DNA of 9,579 nucleotides, from contig CAYSBK010000088.1 in NCBI GenBank assembly GCA_964429265.1, positions 1-9,579 on the forward strand. The letters run 5' to 3'. Below the pieces are notes generated by a model. The model did no database searches, was not told the DNA's origin, and worked only from the letters and a program-made list of their open reading frames with translations. Shown piece after piece: positions 7,201-9,579 of the stretch. Position 1 is the first letter of the stretch. Each line of letters opens with the position of its first letter. The DNA is from CAYSBK01 sp964429265 (GTDB lineage Bacteria; Planctomycetota; Phycisphaerae; Sedimentisphaerales; Anaerobacaceae). The translations under genes and the position numbers were made by a program.

Positions 7201-7481
7201 GCCACGGCATCGACTGCGAGAGCATCCTGAAGCTTCACCAGGGCCGGCCCAATATCCTCGATGCCATCAAGAACAACCAGATTCAGTTAATCATCAACAC
7301 GCCCGTCGGCAGGCGTGGCAAGCACGACGATTCGTACATCCGCAAGGCGGCAATCCAGTACAGGATACCATATATTACGACGATGCCAGCGGCGCTGGCG
7401 GCAGTGAAGGGCATCGCCGCACGCAAAGCCGGGCGATTGAGCGTAAAGTCGCTGCAACAATACCACGCTGGTATCAAGTAG
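4272..7481 (+). CDS. carB: Carbamoyl-phosphate synthase large subunit
   Basis: CarB makes carbamoyl phosphate from bicarbonate, ammonia delivered by CarA, and two ATP. It has 1069 residues, close to the 1073 of E. coli CarB, and all domains are present. The carboxyphosphate ATP-grasp half is about 1-400, with IVIGQACEFDYSGTQA at 18-33, PSYTLGGTGG at 170-179 and EMNPRVSRSS at 299-308. The oligomerisation domain is about 401-553. The carbamate-phosphorylating half is about 554-935, with GGGPNRIGQGIEFDY at 561-575, PSYVLGGRAM at 711-720 and EANPRASRT at 836-844. The MGS-like allosteric domain is about 936-1069 (GTRGTHRF at 967-974). EHIELAGVHSGDS keeps the Glu778 and Asp786 that correspond to ornithine-contacting residues in the E. 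coli enzyme. Effector control is plausible but not readable from sequence. The start is GTG, chosen from the GGAGG 6 nt upstream. The 3' end overlaps folP by 8 bp on the opposite strand. Confidence 0.98.
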   Translation: MPKRTDIEKILIIGSGPIVIGQACEFDYSGTQACKVLKADGFKVILLNSNPATIMTDPATADVIYVEPITPETVRKIVEKEKPDAVLPTLGGQTALNVTVTAAADGVFEKHRVEVIGANIEAIRKAEDREKFKAAMERIGLDLPRSGWAYDIDQAREVLERVGLPVIIRPSYTLGGTGGAIAYNREEFEAAAQRGLEASMVGEILIEELLVGWKEFELEVMRDLKDNVVIICSIENLDPMGVHTGDSITVAPAQTLTDREYQDMRDAAIACIREIGVETGGSNIQFAVEPSTGRMVIIEMNPRVSRSSALASKATGFPIAKIAAKLAVGYTLDEIPNDITKKTPACFEPTIDYCVVKIPRFTFEKFPAASPFLTSSMKSVGEVMAIDRTFKASLQKGLRSLEIGVSGLVDPPGPVPPETLEERLRKPCAERLFYVKYALKNGMSVEQVHQRTMIDRWFLHNIKEIVDLERQISSTGKDKCTRELLMQAKQFGFSDGQLAELFGCDEASVRKMRKHLDVKAVYKAVDTCGAEFEAFTPYYYSTYERENETVRTTRKKILVLGGGPNRIGQGIEFDYCCCHASYALKEMGIESIMVNCNPETVSTDYDTSDKLYFEPLTVEDVLSIYEREQPDGVIVQFGGQTPLNIANELAAAGVKIIGTSPDTIDLAEDRDRFSAMMEKLGIPQPPSGMASSWEEALSIARRIGYPLMVRPSYVLGGRAMQVVHDEEMLRRYVSAAVEVSPERPILIDKFLENAIEAEADALADGTDAFVPSVMEHIELAGVHSGDSACVIPPVSLTRRHIETICEYTRRIAVELNVVGLMNMQYAIANDEVYVLEANPRASRTVPLVSKVCGVSMAKLATQLMTGKKLSELELKPRKIPHFGVKEAVFPFNMFPEVDPVLGPEMRSTGEVLGLAESFALAFYKAQEAAGGKLPSTGTVLLSLADADKKASLPLARELCRLGFKIVGTRGTHRFLSRHGIDCESILKLHQGRPNILDAIKNNQIQLIINTPVGRRGKHDDSYIRKAAIQYRIPYITTMPAALAAVKGIAARKAGRLSVKSLQQYHAGIK
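7460..7474. terminator. Short perfect hairpin at the carB/folP convergent stops
   Basis: ATACCA (7460-7465) and TGGTAT (7469-7474) pair perfectly around CGC. The hairpin lies within the last carB codons and reaches the final base of the folP stop. No T-run follows on either strand, though TTGTTG follows on the minus strand. It is symmetrical and could slow polymerase in both directions, but on its own it is a weak terminator candidate. Confidence 0.25.
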
Positions 7482-8355
7482 CACCCAGTCGTGATTGTGT
7501 GGAATCGCGGCGCAGACTGTTTGCCACTTTTACCACGTCGAGCATCTCAGCCACGTCGTGAACCCGAACAACTGATACACCCGCCGCCGCACACAGTGCA
7601 ACGGTTGCTGCGGTTCCGAATGTCCGCTGTGCCGGGTCCTCTTTGCCGGTCAAGGTGCCGATGAAGCTCTTGCGGCTTGTGCCCACCAGCACACGATAGC
7701 CGCAGTCAACAAAGCTGTGGATGTTTCGCAGCAGTTCGAGGTTGTGCTCGAGGGTTTTTCCGAAGCCAATGCCGGGGTCGATGAAGATTCTTTCTCGTGC
7801 GATTCCGAATTGCTCTGCGCGTGTCGCCCTTTCCAGCAAAAAGGCCAGTACTTCCTTGACCACGTCGTCGTACTTGGGCTCAAGTTGCATCGTCGCCGGC
7901 GTACCCTGCATATGCATCAGGACCACCGGCACGGCCCGCTCGGCCGCAAGCCGGGCCATCTCATCATCGGCAAGGGCCGTAATGTCGTTTATCATCGCGG
8001 CCCCTGCGTCAAGTGCCGCTCGGGCAACATCTACCTGGTAAGTATCGATGCTCACGGGAATATCAATTTGACGAACCAGCTCCTTTATCACCGGCACGGC
8101 CCGGCGCATCTGCTGCTCGGCCGGAACTGCCGCCGCGCCCGGCCGGGTCGATTCCGCACCGACATCAATTATGGCCGCACCCTGCCGGGCCATCTCCACA
8201 CCGCGCTCAACGGCCCGCTCAGTATCCAGGTAAAGGCCTCCGTCGCTGAAGGAATCGGGTGTCACGTTGAGGACTCCCATAAGGATGCACCCGTCCGAAA
8301 AATCCAGCCGGCCGGTCGGCCACTCCAGCAGGGTCTGGTCGGTTCGTTTTGCCAT
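7474..8355 (-). CDS. folP: Dihydropteroate synthase
   Basis: FolP condenses 6-hydroxymethyl-7,8-dihydropterin diphosphate with p-aminobenzoate to give 7,8-dihydropteroate in cytoplasmic folate synthesis. It is the target of sulfonamides. The 293-residue TIM-barrel protein carries the family signatures in order: MGVLNVTPDSFSDGG (26-40, first flexible loop), DVGAESTRPGA (64-74, second loop), SIDTY (102-106), NDI (123-125), MHMQGTP (147-153), DPGIGFGK (193-200, pterin site), GTSRKSF (225-231, with the conserved Ser-Arg-Lys) and RVHDV (264-268). The length is only slightly above usual, owing to a short N-terminal extension and a polar C-terminal tail. The ATG is supported by AGGAG (8367-8363), 7 nt upstream. 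It is the second gene after pdxB, 4 bp apart, so the two are probably one transcript. Its stop codon overlaps the convergent carB end by 8 bp. Confidence 0.97.
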   Translation of the reverse strand: MAKRTDQTLLEWPTGRLDFSDGCILMGVLNVTPDSFSDGGLYLDTERAVERGVEMARQGAAIIDVGAESTRPGAAAVPAEQQMRRAVPVIKELVRQIDIPVSIDTYQVDVARAALDAGAAMINDITALADDEMARLAAERAVPVVLMHMQGTPATMQLEPKYDDVVKEVLAFLLERATRAEQFGIARERIFIDPGIGFGKTLEHNLELLRNIHSFVDCGYRVLVGTSRKSFIGTLTGKEDPAQRTFGTAATVALCAAAGVSVVRVHDVAEMLDVVKVANSLRRDSTQSRLGAT

Positions 8356-8359
8356 GTCG

Positions 8360-9511
8360 TTACTCCTGTACGACTTTGAACCCGATGCCGCTCAGCTTTC
8401 GCGCAATGGCACCTGACGTGTCGCCTACCCGGACGGTGGTATTGTAAAACTCCCTGCGGACGGGATAGTTTTTGCGCAAATCGTCGAAGAGCTTCGGCCG
8501 TTCGCCCACAGGCACCGCCAAAAGCCCTCTCATATTCGAGTCGTCCCTCTCGATGTCGTAGGCCTGCCGAACCGTTTCGCGAAGCATCTCCTGCTCAGAA
8601 CCGTGCTGTGGGTTCAGCCTGACTTCAGGCGTCTGCGCCGCGGGCAGGAAATCATCGACATCGAAGCGTGGCTCGACGCCGAAAAACTCGCACGCGGCTT
8701 TGTAAATCATAATCATCCCCCTTATCTTGCCGTCGAGCGAATATCCGGCGATATGCGGCGTGGCCACGTCCACCATTCGCAGAAGTTCGACATCGATATC
8801 CGGCTCGTTCTCCCATACATCCAGGACAACGGGCCCCAATCTGTTTGACTCTATCGCCGCCTTCAGGGCTTCCGTGTCGGCAACGGCACCGCGGGCAGTG
8901 TTGATAAAGCCGCAGCCATCCTTGAGCGATGCAAAGAAGTGCCTGTCGGCCAGGTGATATGTCCTGTCAATTCCTGTAAAGGTCAGCGGCGTGTGCAGTG
9001 TAATGAAGTCGCAGTCGAAAAGCTCCTCCAGCGGTCGATACTTTGCCTGGCCGGTTTGCCTTTGCAGCGGCGGGTCGTTCAGGTAGGGCCTCATCCCCAG
9101 GACGCGGCACTTCTGCTCTACTTTACTGCCGACGTTGCCCACTCCCACTATGCCGATGCTCTTGCCATCCAGTTGGATGTTGTGCTTTTCCGCCACCCAA
9201 AGCAATGCCGCCACGACGTACTCGGCCACCGAGTTAGCGTTCGAGCCCGGCGCCGAGGCAAAGCCTATGTTGCGCCCGGCAAGGTATTGCACGTCAACGT
9301 GTTCGAAGCCGATGGTGGCCGTCCCGACAAACCGCACGGCGGTGCCGGCCAGCAGCTTTTCATCTACCGCCGTTATGCTGCGAACCAGCAGCACCTCGGC
9401 ATCCATCAGAAGCTCGCGCGTTATCTGCCGCCCGGGTACGGTTCGAACCTCACCGATTGAACCGAAGCACTCGGCTACGCATGGTATGTTGGCGTCCGCA
9501 ATTACCTTCAA
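8360..9511 (-). CDS. pdxB: Erythronate-4-phosphate dehydrogenase (DXP-dependent pyridoxal phosphate synthesis)
   Basis: PdxB oxidises 4-phospho-D-erythronate to 2-oxo-3-hydroxy-4-phosphobutanoate, the second step toward PLP in the DXP-dependent route. It is a 383-residue D-2-hydroxyacid dehydrogenase. Residues 1-110 are the catalytic half (MKVIADANIP; VRFVGTATIGFEHVD). The Rossmann fold follows, with GIVGVGNVG (120-128). The catalytic Arg207 (NTARGAV), Glu236 (WENEP) and His253 (TPHIAGY) each fall one position before the E. coli PdxB triad as I recall it (208/237/254). A C-terminal dimerisation domain of about 100 residues is present (VRQAYDIERDD, DLRKNYPVRREF). It separates PdxB from plain glycerate or phosphoglycerate dehydrogenases. 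The start is TTG: an in-frame TAG lies two codons upstream, and MKVIADANIP aligns with the usual PdxB N-terminus. Only a weak GAG precedes it, so initiation is probably inefficient. It is the first gene of the pair with folP. Confidence 0.93.
   Translation of the reverse strand: MKVIADANIPCVAECFGSIGEVRTVPGRQITRELLMDAEVLLVRSITAVDEKLLAGTAVRFVGTATIGFEHVDVQYLAGRNIGFASAPGSNANSVAEYVVAALLWVAEKHNIQLDGKSIGIVGVGNVGSKVEQKCRVLGMRPYLNDPPLQRQTGQAKYRPLEELFDCDFITLHTPLTFTGIDRTYHLADRHFFASLKDGCGFINTARGAVADTEALKAAIESNRLGPVVLDVWENEPDIDVELLRMVDVATPHIAGYSLDGKIRGMIMIYKAACEFFGVEPRFDVDDFLPAAQTPEVRLNPQHGSEQEMLRETVRQAYDIERDDSNMRGLLAVPVGERPKLFDDLRKNYPVRREFYNTTVRVGDTSGAIARKLSGIGFKVVQE
8363..8367 (-). promoter_or_regulatory. 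Ribosome binding site of folP inside pdxB
   Basis: AGGAG on the minus strand is part of the last sense codons of pdxB, 7 nt before the folP ATG. It fixes the folP start and implies that ribosomes finishing pdxB help folP to initiate. Confidence 0.7.
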
Positions 9512-9579
9512 TGTCTACAGCTCGCAAATGCGCGGGTCTCGGGTTCGTCCCGGCGGAGCAAGTCCCACCGGACTTAGCC
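9512..9579. other. Region upstream of pdxB with two short hairpins, no gene recognised
   Basis: AAGTCC (9560-9565) pairs perfectly with GGACTT (9570-9575) around CACC. CGGG (9540-9543) pairs with CCCG (9549-9552) around TTCGT. GGGTTCGTCCC recalls a tRNA T-arm, but the loop is only 5 bases and no acceptor or anticodon stem can be placed, so I do not call a tRNA. A pdxB promoter should lie here or beyond the window edge, and I see no clear one. Confidence 0.3.

Noticed and set aside
9531..9579. tRNA 3' half, suggested by GGGTTCGTCCC
   Set aside because: The T-loop would be 5 rather than 7 bases, and no acceptor stem, anticodon arm or CCA end can be fitted in the visible sequence.

Overview
The window looks like a chromosomal segment of a GC-rich, free-living Gram-negative bacterium, most likely a member of the Planctomycetota and perhaps of the Phycisphaerae. 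That placement is an inference. It rests on a PEP-CTERM surface protein next to a secreted GH29 fucosidase, and on the general character of the housekeeping genes. No rRNA or other phylogenetic marker is present to confirm it.

Layout from left to right. (1) Positions 1-489 (+) hold the C-terminal part of a flavodoxin-fold FMN-binding oxidoreductase with a cysteine cluster, cut by the window edge. (2) Positions 514-1140 (-) hold a small secreted PEP-CTERM protein that converges on the flavoprotein gene. (3) Positions 1141-1548 are a divergent control region. It has a good sigma70-type promoter on each strand, a heavily structured leader on the PEP-CTERM side, and a 21-bp tandem repeat with a stem-loop on the fucosidase side. 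(4) Positions 1549-3051 (+) encode a secreted GH29 alpha-L-fucosidase. (5) Positions 3167-7481 (+) are carA-carB, both subunits of carbamoyl-phosphate synthase, overlapping by 8 bp. They lie behind a near-consensus promoter that places the transcription start almost on the carA ATG. (6) Positions 7474-9511 (-) are pdxB-folP, erythronate-4-phosphate dehydrogenase followed by dihydropteroate synthase. They are separated by 4 bp and form an apparent operon that converges on carB with an 8-bp overlap. (7) The last 68 bases, upstream of pdxB, carry two short hairpins and no recognisable gene.

How the genes relate. carA and carB make one enzyme that feeds pyrimidine and arginine synthesis, and their translation is probably coupled. 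pdxB and folP make the cofactors PLP and folate and are very probably co-transcribed. The fucosidase and the PEP-CTERM protein are both exported and share one divergent control region, so they may be co-regulated. Nothing shows that they work on the same substrate.

I found no mobile element, CRISPR array, tRNA or rRNA, and no convincing new multi-gene system. The observations most worth a second look are regulatory: the apparently leaderless carA start inside a dyad-symmetric promoter, the tandem repeat and 5' stem-loop in the fucosidase leader, and the three-hairpin leader of the PEP-CTERM gene.
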